Shown piece after piece: positions 8,711-17,900 of a DNA stretch of 50,065 nt (its first letter is position 1; each line of letters begins with the position of its first letter). This stretch comes from Klebsiella pneumoniae. GTDB taxonomy: Bacteria; Pseudomonadota; Gammaproteobacteria; Pseudomonadales; Azotimanducaceae. The stretch covers positions 1 through 50,065 of the forward strand of contig CAMAVY010000005.1 of NCBI GenBank assembly GCA_945861675.1, in the 5' to 3' direction. The notes beneath the pieces are model-generated. The model was not told where the DNA came from. It saw only the letters and a list, made by a program, of their open reading frames with translations, and searched no databases. The position numbers and the translations under genes are program-made.

Positions 8711-9187
8711 ATGGCACTGCAGAACATCAACCCCATCAACAACCAACTGGCCGACATCATCGTGCGGTCGGATTCGCCCTGGATCGAAACCGAGAAAGGC
8801 ATGGCATGGACCAAAGTGCTGTGGACGGGCTCGGAGTCCGGCGGCTGGGTCGCACTGTTCCGCTGGAACAAGGGCTACACCGCAGCACCACACAAGCACC
8901 TGTCCGATGCACACACGTTCATCCTGAAGGGCAAGCTGCAGGTGCGCGACGGCATCCTGAACGCGGGTGACTACGACTACGAACCCAACGGCGTGCTGCA
9001 CGGCGCCACGATTGCATTGGAAGACACCGAGTACCTGTTCTTCTGCCAGGGCCCGGTGGTGTTCTTCGACAAGGATGGCCTGACCAACTACCTGAGCTGG
9101 GAAGAACTGCAGCGCATGAAGGATGCAGCGGCAGCTGGGCAGGAAGCGTCCATGGGCATCAGTGTCAGCGCAGCTGCGGGCGGCTGA
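8711..9187 (+). CDS. Cupin protein, acetylacetone/2,4'-dihydroxyacetophenone dioxygenase-like
   Basis: A 158-residue cupin with the metal site APHKHLSDAHTFILKGKLQV (His, His, Glu-position replaced by Thr/His) and a second motif AGDYDYEPNGVLHGATI. The overall pattern, including WTGSESGGWVALFRWNKG near the N-terminus and EYLFFCQGPVVFFD near the end, resembles Dke1-type and DHAP dioxygenase-type cupins that cleave C-C bonds in beta-diketones or hydroxyacetophenones. The ATG has GGGAG at 7 bases. It is followed after 20 bases by a phosphotransferase. The reaction is an inference from pattern only. Confidence 0.8.
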   Translation: MALQNINPINNQLADIIVRSDSPWIETEKGMAWTKVLWTGSESGGWVALFRWNKGYTAAPHKHLSDAHTFILKGKLQVRDGILNAGDYDYEPNGVLHGATIALEDTEYLFFCQGPVVFFDKDGLTNYLSWEELQRMKDAAAAGQEASMGISVSAAAGG

Positions 9188-9207
9188 AGCACTGCGGGGC
9201 GCATTCG

Positions 9208-10329
9208 ATGTCTGCAGTTCCAACAGTCGCCGTTGAACTGGCGCCCGTTCGGCCAGGCGAGGAGCTCGACTGGCCGGCCATCGATGCGTATCTGAAAGCG
9301 CACGCGTCTGGTCTCGACGGCAAGTTGAACGGCGAACTGCAGGTGCTGCAGTTCCCGAACGGCTCCGCCAATCTCACCTACCTGTTGCGCTATGGCCTTT
9401 TGAGTGGGGGCGCGCAGGAGCTGGTGTTGCGGCGGCCACCGTTCGGCATCATCGCGCCCGGTGCGCACGACATGAAGCGCGAGTTCAAGGTGCTGTCGCG
9501 CTTGTGGCAGCACACCCGGCTCGCACCGCGTGCCTATGTGTTCTGCGATGACAAAAGCGTGTGTGGCGCAGACTTCTTCGTGATGGAGCGCCGCACGGGT
9601 GTGGTGGTTCGCAACGCCATCCCCGATGCGTTGCGCCAGCATGAGAATGTTGGTCATCGCATTGGCCTGGCCATTGTCGATGCCATGGCGGAACTGCACA
9701 GCCTGGACCCGGTTGCCTGCGACCTGGCGGACCTGGGCAAGCCCGAAGGTTTTGCGGCACGTCAGGTGGCCGGCTGGAACAAGCGCTGGCAGCTGGTTCG
9801 ACCCAGCTATGAGAACGGCAAGGTCGATGCCGCGCTCATGGACAGCATTGCTGAGCGGCTGGCGAAATCCACGCCGGCCGCGCAACGCGTGTCGCTGGTG
9901 CACAACGATCTGAAGCCAGACAACCTGCAGTTCGACCCGGCAGACCCTGACCACGCGAAATCGATCTTCGATTGGGACATGACCACTGTGGGTGACCCGC
10001 TCATCGATGTCGGCACACTCATTCAATACTGGCCAGACGCCAGCGATCCGGACTTCCACCTGTTGTCCAGCCAGCCCGGCACGCTGGAAATGGGTTTGCC
10101 ATCACGCGCGGAAGTGGCGGCACGCTATGCAGAACGCACCGGCAGCAATATCGACGCGCTGCCCTGGTGGATTGGCTTCGCCTATTGGAAGACGGCCGTC
10201 GTGTTGATGCAGCTGAACTCGCGCTACCTGCGCGGCGAGTCCACCGACCCACGCATGCTGACACTGGGCGAGCGCATTCCCGGTGTGATGGCCAAGGCCA
10301 ACGCGGCGTTGCAGCGCGCGAACATCTGA
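9208..10329 (+). CDS. Phosphotransferase family protein (APH-like, ACAD10/11 N-domain type)
   Basis: A 373-residue kinase-fold protein with the aminoglycoside phosphotransferase catalytic motif HNDLKPDN (232-239) and the metal-binding DWD (255-257) followed by VGDPLIDVG. The LVLRRPPFG stretch near residue 73 is typical of the group fused to or neighbouring acyl-CoA dehydrogenases of the ACAD10/11 type, which phosphorylate 4-hydroxyacyl-CoA. An acyl-CoA dehydrogenase of that general class is present at 30109-31344 but not adjacent. The next gene, alkB-like, starts 7 bases later, so the two probably share a transcript. Confidence 0.87.
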   Translation: MSAVPTVAVELAPVRPGEELDWPAIDAYLKAHASGLDGKLNGELQVLQFPNGSANLTYLLRYGLLSGGAQELVLRRPPFGIIAPGAHDMKREFKVLSRLWQHTRLAPRAYVFCDDKSVCGADFFVMERRTGVVVRNAIPDALRQHENVGHRIGLAIVDAMAELHSLDPVACDLADLGKPEGFAARQVAGWNKRWQLVRPSYENGKVDAALMDSIAERLAKSTPAAQRVSLVHNDLKPDNLQFDPADPDHAKSIFDWDMTTVGDPLIDVGTLIQYWPDASDPDFHLLSSQPGTLEMGLPSRAEVAARYAERTGSNIDALPWWIGFAYWKTAVVLMQLNSRYLRGESTDPRMLTLGERIPGVMAKANAALQRANI

Positions 10330-10336
10330 TCCGATC

Positions 10337-10978
10337 ATGGATGCCGACCGCTTCGAGCAACGCAAACAGCTTGAGCAGCTGCCCATCCCGGATGCGCAGG
10401 TCTTCGTCCAGCCGCATCTGTTCACGCAGGAACAGTGCAACGCCCTGCAGCACACACTGCTGACGGAAACTACGTGGCGCGCAGAGACCATCACACTGTT
10501 CGGCAGGACACACCTGCAGCCACGGCTGATCGCTTGGCACGGCGACAACGATGCGCCATACACCTATTCCGGCTTGCGCCTGCTGCCGGCGCCATGGACG
10601 CCTACGTTGCTCGACATCAGAGCGAACGTCGAGCACGCGTGCGCAGCCACCTTCAACAGCGTGCTGCTGAATTACTACCGCGATGAACGCGACAGCATGG
10701 GATTGCACAGCGACGACGAGCCGGAGCTGGGCCAGCTTCCCGTGATTGCGTCGGTGAGCCTGGGTGCCAGCCGCACGTTCACGCTGAAGCACAAACGCAA
10801 CCGCGCCCTGCAGCCCATTCGGCTCAACCTCGCCAGCGGCAGCCTGCTGCTGATGCGTGGCGATACGCAGCGCAACTGGCGGCACGGCGTGCCGAAGTCA
10901 CCGCAGCCCTGCGCGGCGCGCATCAACCTTACCTTCCGACTGGTGCGGCCTACCCGAGCCGCGCCAAATGCGGCCTGA
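10337..10978 (+). CDS. alkB: AlkB-like 2-oxoglutarate/Fe(II) dioxygenase
   Basis: A 213-residue nucleic-acid demethylase-like protein that would oxidatively remove alkyl groups from adenine or cytosine. Iron ligands are His124 and Asp126 (MGLHSDDE) and His183 (NWRHGVPK). The 2-oxoglutarate arginines are in RINLTFR (195, 201). The base-handling motif PRLIAWHGD and NYYRDERDSMG are typical of the ALKBH2/3-like bacterial group. The ATG follows the phosphotransferase stop by 7 bases. No ada regulator is nearby. Confidence 0.92.
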   Translation: MDADRFEQRKQLEQLPIPDAQVFVQPHLFTQEQCNALQHTLLTETTWRAETITLFGRTHLQPRLIAWHGDNDAPYTYSGLRLLPAPWTPTLLDIRANVEHACAATFNSVLLNYYRDERDSMGLHSDDEPELGQLPVIASVSLGASRTFTLKHKRNRALQPIRLNLASGSLLLMRGDTQRNWRHGVPKSPQPCAARINLTFRLVRPTRAAPNAA

Positions 10979-11077
10979 CCAGGGCACATCAAGACTGGTA
11001 CGGCCCCGAAGCCACTTGCTACCCTCGCCGGCCTTCGCACGCACACCAACTACTACGAATCGACAAGAGGAACTGCA

Positions 11078-11857
11078 ATGGGTCGTCTGGACGGAAAAGT
11101 TGCCATCGTTACCGGTGGCGCAATGGGACTGGGTGAGGCCGACGCGCGCATCTTTGCCCGGGAGGGCGCCAAGGTCTTCGTGACCGATGTGAACCGTGAA
11201 CTGGGCGAGGCCGTGGCAAAGAGCATTGGTGGCGAATACCGCTTTCACGATGTCACTCAGGAAGCCTCCTGGATCACCTTGATCGACGATGTGGTGAAGA
11301 CCTACGGCGGCCTGCACATTCTGGTGAACAACGCCGGCATTGTTGAAGTGGGCAACATCGAAACGCAAACCGCCGACGAATGGCGCCGCGTGATGGCGGT
11401 GAGTGCCGACGGCACGTTCTTCGGCTGCAAGTACGCGGTGCCCGCGATGGCGAAGAGCGGTGGCGGCTCAATCATCAACATGGCGTCCATCTGCTCGAAG
11501 TTCGGCGTGCACACCGTCACCGCATATTGCGCAGCGAAAGGCGCCATCGAAGCGCTGACGCGTGCAGTCGCTGCGCATTGCCTGGTGCAGAAGAACAAGG
11601 TGCGCTGCAACTCATTGCACCCCGGCACCATCAACACGCCGATGGTGCGCAGCATGGGCAGCAAGATGGTCGCGGCGGGCATGGTGCCCGAGCAATCGCC
11701 TGCCTCCGCGGCGCCAGGCTCCGTACCGTTGGGCGATCCGGATGACATTGCCAACCTGGCGCTGTTCCTGGCCTCCGACGAATCTAAATTCATCAGCGGG
11801 CAGGAGTTCATTCCCGACGGCGGCATTTCCACCATCATGGCAACGCTGCCGGCTTGA
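11078..11857 (+). CDS. Short-chain dehydrogenase/reductase (SDR)
   Basis: A 259-residue classical SDR. The cofactor motif is TGGAMGLG (12-19) with Asp37 after the second strand, pointing to NAD. NNAG lies at 84-87 and the catalytic YxxxK is Tyr150 and Lys154 (AYCAAK), with Ser137 in NMAS. The usual active-site Asn of the tetrad (VNxxG) is Ser109 in VSADGTF. AGAGGAACTGCA gives a good ribosome site. The closest types are 3-alpha/20-beta- and 7-alpha-hydroxysteroid dehydrogenases; the substrate is unknown. Confidence 0.9.
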   Translation: MGRLDGKVAIVTGGAMGLGEADARIFAREGAKVFVTDVNRELGEAVAKSIGGEYRFHDVTQEASWITLIDDVVKTYGGLHILVNNAGIVEVGNIETQTADEWRRVMAVSADGTFFGCKYAVPAMAKSGGGSIINMASICSKFGVHTVTAYCAAKGAIEALTRAVAAHCLVQKNKVRCNSLHPGTINTPMVRSMGSKMVAAGMVPEQSPASAAPGSVPLGDPDDIANLALFLASDESKFISGQEFIPDGGISTIMATLPA

Positions 11858-11940
11858 GGCGAAAGCCCGCAGCGGAAGCGAGCGGGTATCCACACACGGC
11901 GTCCACACAGAGAGGCTTCGTAGAGGAAGCCAGGCCGTGC

Positions 11941-12559
11941 ATGCAGGTTGATACCCACCCGCGCTTCTATCCGTCGCGGCCGCTGTTGCCGCGCCGCTTG
12001 CCGCTGCCGGCGACATCACGCTGGAGATCACCAACGTGGCCAGCACCGACGGCAGGATCGGCGTGTCGCTGGTCAGCGAAGCAGGTTATGCCGGCAAGGA
12101 CAAACCTGTCGCCGCCATGCTGGTCACGCCTGCCGGGCCGAAGACCCGCGTTGTGATCCCGAACATTGCCGCAGGTCGCTACGCCATTCAGGTCATGCAC
12201 GATCGCACTGCGAACGGCAAGCTGGACACCAACACGTATCAGATCGATACGCGCAGCGGCCGTGTGCGCGAGACACCCGTGATCGATGGGCTTTCCAGCG
12301 AGTTCCCCAGCATTGACCCACGCAGCACCGGACGGCGGCACAAGCAGAACTTCATGCTGGCCGCCGCAGAGGGGTGCTTGGCACCACGCTCGACTACAGC
12401 GCGATGCGATCGGGCGGAGCAGATTCAGAAGCAATCAAGGCGTTTACTTCGCTGAACATCTTCGAAGCCGATCGCCTGGAAGAAGGACCGATCGCCGTCG
12501 TACGACTGCCCTACGCGCTGCCCTTGGGTCTGCACGGCAAGTTCGTGCCGCGCGTTTGA
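11941..12559 (+). pseudogene. Chimeric remnant: DUF2141 protein joined to a carotenoid-oxygenase C-terminus
   Basis: Bases about 11955-12236 encode a signal-peptide-like ALLSVAAAVAAPLAAAGD and a DUF2141 domain (GDITLEITNVAS, then AAGRYAIQVMHDRTANGKLDTN). No start exists in that frame: TGA at 11949 precedes it, and the ATG at 11941 is in another frame. From about 12237 the same frame turns into carotenoid cleavage oxygenase sequence (SGRVRETPVIDGLSSEFPSI and DPRSTGRRH). A one-base shift near 12372 then leads to a C-terminus, EEGPIAVVRLPYALPLG followed by LHGKFVP, containing the iron-ligand histidine of that family. So it is a fusion of two unrelated genes with at least two frame lesions. Confidence 0.65.
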
Positions 12560-12647
12560 GTTGCTGCACGGCGGCCGGTCTTCCGCGCGAACGCGCGTTG
12601 CTCGTGCCGCTGCTGGGTTCCTTACCAGTGCTGCGGTCGTTGGCGAT

Positions 12648-13331
12648 TCACTGGCGCTGTTGAGTAGCCCTGCGCACAACACAACTGCCGCGCCCACATT
12701 CGATCGTTGCGGAAGCCTGCAGGCGCGTCGTCCACGCAGCAACGCGTGGTTCAAGCGCTTGCAGCTTCGCTGGCGTCAGACCGCGAATGTAGGTCGCATC
12801 GAAATCAGCCCAGTAGCCGTCATAGCCCGCCATCTCGGCGATAGCGTCGTCGCGACTCATGCCGCCGAACACGCGGTAGGCCGCCACCATCACGCCGGTT
12901 CTGTTCTGGCCCGAACGACAATGCACGTATACCGGCTTCGGCTGGCTGCGCATGATCGCGATGAAGTGCGCAACGTGATCGTCCAGCACCGTAGGTGCAA
13001 TCGCCGCCAGCGGCTCCCAGTCCGGCACGCGGAAGTAGCCGATCTGTTCTGCGGCGTGCGTGTCTGGACGGGCATGGCTGAAGGCGCGCACGTCACTGTG
13101 CAGCCACTCAAGATTCACCACCGTGCGCACGCCTTGCGACAGCAGCGCGGTCGCGCCCGTGGCGTCGGGTTTGCCGCCACGCCACAGCACCCCCGGTGTC
13201 ACCACACACGCGTTGGCGACAGGTACAGCAAGCGGCGTCGCGCAGGTCTGGGCCGACAGCGCCGTGGGTGTGGCGGCACAACCGAACATGATCAGCAACG
13301 CAGGCAAACCCCATCGCAGCAAGCGCGTCAT
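12648..13331 (-). CDS. Secreted tyrosine/dual-specificity phosphatase-like protein
   Basis: A 227-residue protein with an N-terminal signal peptide (MTRLLRWGLPALLIMFG, likely cleavage near ALSAQ). The phosphatase loop is HCRSGQNRTG, with nucleophile Cys138 and Arg144; Asp104 (VPDWEPL) fits the general acid. VLWRGGKPDATG is a typical opening of bacterial periplasmic protein tyrosine phosphatases. It follows the amidohydrolase gene by 22 bases on the same strand and may be cotranscribed. The target could be a phosphoprotein or a small phosphate ester. Confidence 0.87.
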   Translation of the reverse strand: MTRLLRWGLPALLIMFGCAATPTALSAQTCATPLAVPVANACVVTPGVLWRGGKPDATGATALLSQGVRTVVNLEWLHSDVRAFSHARPDTHAAEQIGYFRVPDWEPLAAIAPTVLDDHVAHFIAIMRSQPKPVYVHCRSGQNRTGVMVAAYRVFGGMSRDDAIAEMAGYDGYWADFDATYIRGLTPAKLQALEPRVAAWTTRLQASATIECGRGSCVVRRATQQRQ

Positions 13332-13353
13332 GCGCGCGCCCAGATCAATCGCG

Positions 13354-14403
13354 TTAATCAGGCAGCCTCAGCAGACGCCTGGCATTCGCAGTCAGGCTGG
13401 CAGCAAACGGGTCTACGTGTGTCGGCGTGTCCCAGCCGCCGAAGTTCGTGCCGAACGTCAGGCGCTCGGTGCCGACAACGTCAACAAGCATCTGCATTGA
13501 TGCCTCGCCTTCAACGTGCGCATCGAACCACAACTGCTTCATGGCCTCACGAAAACCCTTTGCCTTCACCGACTCCGGGGCCCAGGCGCGGAACGACGCC
13601 ATCTTCTGAAAGCGCTCCCACAGGAACGGCATGGAGCCGCCACCGTGGGACACACAGATGTCGACGTTAGGATGCCGCTCCAGCACGCCGCCGATGACAA
13701 GCGTTGCGGTGGCCAGCGTTTCTTCATAGGCATAACCCATGAGAATGCTGAGGTCGAAGCGCGCCATACGCGAATCGTCGGGCAGCTCTGCACCGCCCGT
13801 CGACGATGGATGCAGAAACAACGGCACGTCCAGCGCTACCAAAGTGCGATAGAAATCGTCCAACCGCGCATCGTCCAGCGTGTAGGGGTAGTCGGTGCCC
13901 GTATGTGCGGCCACCAGGCCAAGCTGGTTCACGCAGCGATCGAGTTCGCGCAGCGCAGCGTCCACGTCCTGCATGGGCAGCGCCGCCGCGCCCAACAGCT
14001 TGCCGGGATGCTGGCTCACGAGGTCCGCCATGGCATCGTTGTGCACTTTGCAGAAGTGAATCGCGGTAGGCGCATCGATGCGATGAAACATCGTCAGCGG
14101 ATTCGGCGAGAGCATCTGCAACGCAATGTCCAACTCTGCCATTCGCTCGAGGCGCTTGTTCACGTCCATGAAGATGGTGCCGCGATACGCCATGGGCTTC
14201 ATGCTGTACTTGCCAATGCGGAAGTACGGCACGCCATCTGCGCCCACCGCACTCTCTGGCCCATGCACGCCTGCCTGACCAAAGCCGGCCTCAAGCACCA
14301 CATGCGCATGCAGGTCGATCACGCCTGTCACGCCCTTCGCGGTGTTGCGCGCTGCCTGCAGCGCCTTGCTCACGGTAGAGGGGCTTGCCGTAGAGGAGCT
14401 CAC
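13354..14403 (-). CDS. Amidohydrolase-2 family protein (ACMSD-like)
   Basis: A TIM-barrel metal hydrolase or decarboxylase of about 349 residues. The metal site starts with DLHAH (His32, His34), followed by LFLHPSS, CVSHGGGSMPF and FGTNFGGWD near the end. These fit the aminocarboxymuconate-semialdehyde decarboxylase/gamma-resorcylate decarboxylase branch. GTG at 14403, 10 bases after the upstream stop, is the chosen start, but AGGA directly abuts it; GTG at 14373 is an alternative. It lies between the ABM monooxygenase and the phosphatase genes, all on the minus strand. Confidence 0.83.
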   Translation of the reverse strand: MSSSTASPSTVSKALQAARNTAKGVTGVIDLHAHVVLEAGFGQAGVHGPESAVGADGVPYFRIGKYSMKPMAYRGTIFMDVNKRLERMAELDIALQMLSPNPLTMFHRIDAPTAIHFCKVHNDAMADLVSQHPGKLLGAAALPMQDVDAALRELDRCVNQLGLVAAHTGTDYPYTLDDARLDDFYRTLVALDVPLFLHPSSTGGAELPDDSRMARFDLSILMGYAYEETLATATLVIGGVLERHPNVDICVSHGGGSMPFLWERFQKMASFRAWAPESVKAKGFREAMKQLWFDAHVEGEASMQMLVDVVGTERLTFGTNFGGWDTPTHVDPFAASLTANARRLLRLPD

Positions 14404-14413
14404 TCCTGGCAAG

Positions 14414-14785
14414 TCAGCGGCTGCCCGCAGCAGGATCGGTAAAGAACTTCTCCCGTGCCTCACCGTTCGGGCCGTACACAGGCTCGTGCCGCGCAACTTC
14501 GTACATCTGGTTCCAGGTACCGGTGATGCCCATCGAACCGAGAATCTGCTTCATCTGTTCGTAGTAGTGGTGCTTGAAGTGTGCGGCGATTGCGGCTTCG
14601 TCCTCCCACAGTTCGTAAACCTGAATGCGGTTCGGCACGCCTGGATCAGCGGCGAAACAGTAAGCGTGGCAACCCGCTTCCTCGTTGCGTGTACCCATCT
14701 GCACCGGCGTTGTCAGGCGTACCGCCTCGTCGCGTTTCGCTTCGGTCGCAAAGTCCAGATACGCCGCAATAATGATCTTCGCCAT
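14414..14785 (-). CDS. Antibiotic biosynthesis monooxygenase (ABM/YgiN)-like protein
   Basis: A 123-residue ferredoxin-like-fold protein. Hallmarks are the early strand MAKIIIAAYLDFA, the central CHAYCFAADPG and RIQVYELWEDEAAIAAHFKH. Small ABM proteins are cofactor-free oxygenases acting on quinols or polyketide-like aromatics. It is the first gene of the minus-strand group leading into the amidohydrolase, which suggests action on an aromatic or enol intermediate. The N-terminal Met at 14785 is the only sensible start. Confidence 0.88.
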   Translation of the reverse strand: MAKIIIAAYLDFATEAKRDEAVRLTTPVQMGTRNEEAGCHAYCFAADPGVPNRIQVYELWEDEAAIAAHFKHHYYEQMKQILGSMGITGTWNQMYEVARHEPVYGPNGEAREKFFTDPAAGSR

Positions 14786-14808
14786 GTGCCCTCGCCTGTC
14801 TCTATTGA

Positions 14809-14837
14809 GATGTGATTGTGCTGTGATTCTGATGTGA
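14809..14837. promoter_or_regulatory. Direct repeats upstream of the ABM gene
   Basis: TGTGATT occurs at 14811 and 14822, exactly 11 bp apart (one helical turn), inside flanking GATGTGA copies at 14809 and 14831. They lie 24-52 bases upstream of the minus-strand ABM start, where an operator would be expected. This is weak evidence by pattern alone. Confidence 0.3.
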
Positions 14838-14944
14838 AGGAAGGCGCCGACCCGGATGTCGAGAAGTTCAGCGCCCCCACGCCGGAGGTGGAGTGTATGC
14901 GGGGGGGCAGGGCGTACGGCAAGTGGGACGCCAGAATTGCAGCG

Positions 14945-17900
14945 CTAGCGGTTGGCAACCCGCTGCTGCCACCCGAAGTACACCAACGGAATCACGATGA
15001 GTGTGAGTGCCGTGCTGGTGATCAGGCCGAAGATCAGCGACACCGCCAGACCGTTGAACACCGGGTCGTTGAGTATGAACAGCGCGCCCAGCGCCGCGGC
15101 CAGCGCCGTCAGCGCAATGGGCCGTGCGCGAACAGCACACGCAGCCACCACGGCGTCCTCCAACGATTGTCCTTCAGCGCGCGCGTGCTGAATGAAGTCC
15201 ACCAGCAGGATCGAATTGCGCACCAGAATGCCACCCAGCGCGATCATGCCGATCATGCTTGTGGCTGCGAACTGCGCGCCCAGCAGTGCGTGACCCGGCA
15301 GCACGCCAATGGCCGTGAGCGGAATCGGCGCCATGATGAGCAGCGGCATGGCATAGCTGCGGAACTGCGCCACGATGAGCAGGTAGATCAGCACCAGACC
15401 AAACGCATAGGCAAGCCCCATGTCGCGAAACGTCTCATAGGTAATCTGCCACTCACCGTCCCACTTGATGCCATAGCTCAGGTTGTCCGCCGGCGCCTGG
15501 GTGTAGTACTGCTGCAGCTGTTCACCTTCGATGAGGGTGCTATCCACCTTCCCCGCAACCGCGAACATGCCGTACAGCGGTGAATCGAAGTCGCCCGCTT
15601 CATCGGCGAAGACATACGCCAGCGGTGCCATGTCTTTGTGATAGGCAGCCTGCTGCCAGCGCGCGTTCTGCACCCGCACAAGTTCGCTGAGGGGCACCAG
15701 CGCACCACCTGCGGCGCGCACCCGCAGGCCCATCAGCTGTTCCAGGTAGGCGGTGTCGCCACTGGGCATGCGCAATCGAATCGGAATGGCATGGCGCGCC
15801 TGGCCATCGTGGAGATAGGTCACGTCGCGGCCGCTGAGCGCCGTGCGCAAGGTTGCGGCAAGCTCCGCCTGGCTGACACCCAGCCGCGCCGCACGATTGC
15901 GATCGACCAGCAGCACCTGCCGCGGGGCATTCGACTCGACGCTGGTGTCGATGTCTACGAGCCCTGGCGTGCGGCGAAAGATCTCCGCCAGCGCAAGCGC
16001 AATGCGCCGCACTTTTTCGGCATCCATGCCATACACCTCTGCTACCAGCGGCGACAACACAGGCGGGCCCGGCGGCACTTCCACCACCTTCAGCGACGCG
16101 TTCCAGGTGCTGGCAATGCGCGCCAGCGCGGGGCGCACACTGCGAGCGATGGCGTGGCTGGCACGGCTGCGATCCGATTTCGCTTTCAGGTTCACCTGCA
16201 GATCGCCCTGGTTTGCAGCAGCACGCAGGTAGTACTGCCGCACGAGCCCGTTGAAGTTCACGGGCGCAGCGGTTCCCGCATAGCCCTGCACGTTGACGAC
16301 CTCGGGCACCTTGATCAGTTCGCTGGCCAGGGTTTCGAGCAGCGCATTGGTGTCTTCAAGCGCAGTGCCCTCCGGCAGATCCACGATCACCTGGAATTCG
16401 TTCTTGTTGTCGAAGGGCATCATCTTCATCACCACCATCTGCAGCACCGGCAGCGCGACAGACAACAGCAACGCCAGAAGAATGCCCGCATAGACGAAGT
16501 GCCGGCGCCGGCGCGCGTGCTGCCCTGAGAGAAACGGCCGGATGAGCCGATCAAAAAACACCGCAACCCGATCGTCACGATCGGCGCGGTCCACACGCAC
16601 GGGCGCCGCTTCGTCCACCTGCGTGTGCGTTCCGCCCAGCAAGCGCAGCGCAAGCCATGGCGTTACAACCAACGCCACCATGAGCGACAGCAACATGCCC
16701 GCCGAGGCGTTGATCGGAATCGGCCGCATATACGGCCCGAGGAAGCCCTGCACAAATGCCATCGGCAACAGCGCCGCAATGACTGCGAAGGTCGCCAGAA
16801 TGGTGGGGCCACCGACCTCGTCGACGGCCAGCGGAATTGCCTGGCGCAACGGCATGTCGTGCAGCGTGCGATGCCGATGAATGTTCTCGACGATCACAAT
16901 GGCGTCGTCGACCAGAATGCCGATGGAAAAGATCAGCGCAAACAACGACACGCGGTTGATGGTGAAGCCCATGAAGTAGGACGCAGCCAACGTGAGCGCC
17001 AGCGTCAGTACCACTGCGGTCCCCACCACCAACGCCTCACGGCGACCAAGCGCAAACAGCACCAGCGCGATGACCGACAACGTGGCGAACAGCAGCTTCA
17101 TGATGAGCTGGTTGGCCTTCTCGTTGGCGGTCGCGCCATAGTCGCGAGTCACTTCCACGTGTACGCCAGCAGGAATAAGTACGTTCTGCAACGCCTGCAG
17201 GCGCGCGCTGATGGCGCGCGTAATGTCAGCAGCGTTGCGGCCAGGTTGTTTTGAAATTGCCAGCGTAACGGCTGGCGCAATGCCCGATTGCCAGGCCGTT
17301 GCTCCGGGCCGGTGCCAGACGTACTGCGTGGGGGTGTCACCGCCGCTGCGGATCTGTGCAACATCTGCGAGATACACCGGCTTGCCGGCCTGCAGACCAA
17401 TCACCAGTTGCGCCACCTCATCGGCATCGGCGAGATAGGTGCCCACCGTCAGTGGTACCACCTGTCCATTGCGCACGCGCTCACCGGCTTCTGCCACGCT
17501 GTTGGTGGCCAGCAATGCCGCGCCCAGTTCGGAAACGGTGAGTCCATATGCATTGAGTCGCGCGGCGTCCAACGCCACCAGCACCGCGCGCGTGGGTGCG
17601 CCGACGGTGTACACGTCGCGCGTGCCGGGTACGCGTTTCAGTTCCGCTTCGAGTGTTGTTGCCACGCGCGCGAGCTCTGTTGCGCCCGTGTGCGATTCGT
17701 TCTGCCAGAGCGTGATCGTCATCACTGGCACATCGTCGATGCCCATCGGCCGCACCAGTACCGGCCCCGCGCCAAGACCTGCCGGCAGAAAGTCCTGATT
17801 CGAATACACCTGGTTGTACACACGCAGGATGGCGTCGCGGCGTGGCAAGCCCACGTCGAACTCCACAGTGACAACGGCCATGCCCGGCCGGCTCACGGCG

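Noticed and set aside
9088-10059. Minus-strand frame opposite the phosphotransferase
   Set aside because: Shadow frame; the plus-strand gene carries the catalytic motifs HNDLKPDN and DWD.
12561-13670. Plus-strand frame opposite the phosphatase and amidohydrolase genes
   Set aside because: Spans two real minus-strand genes and lacks recognisable sequence.
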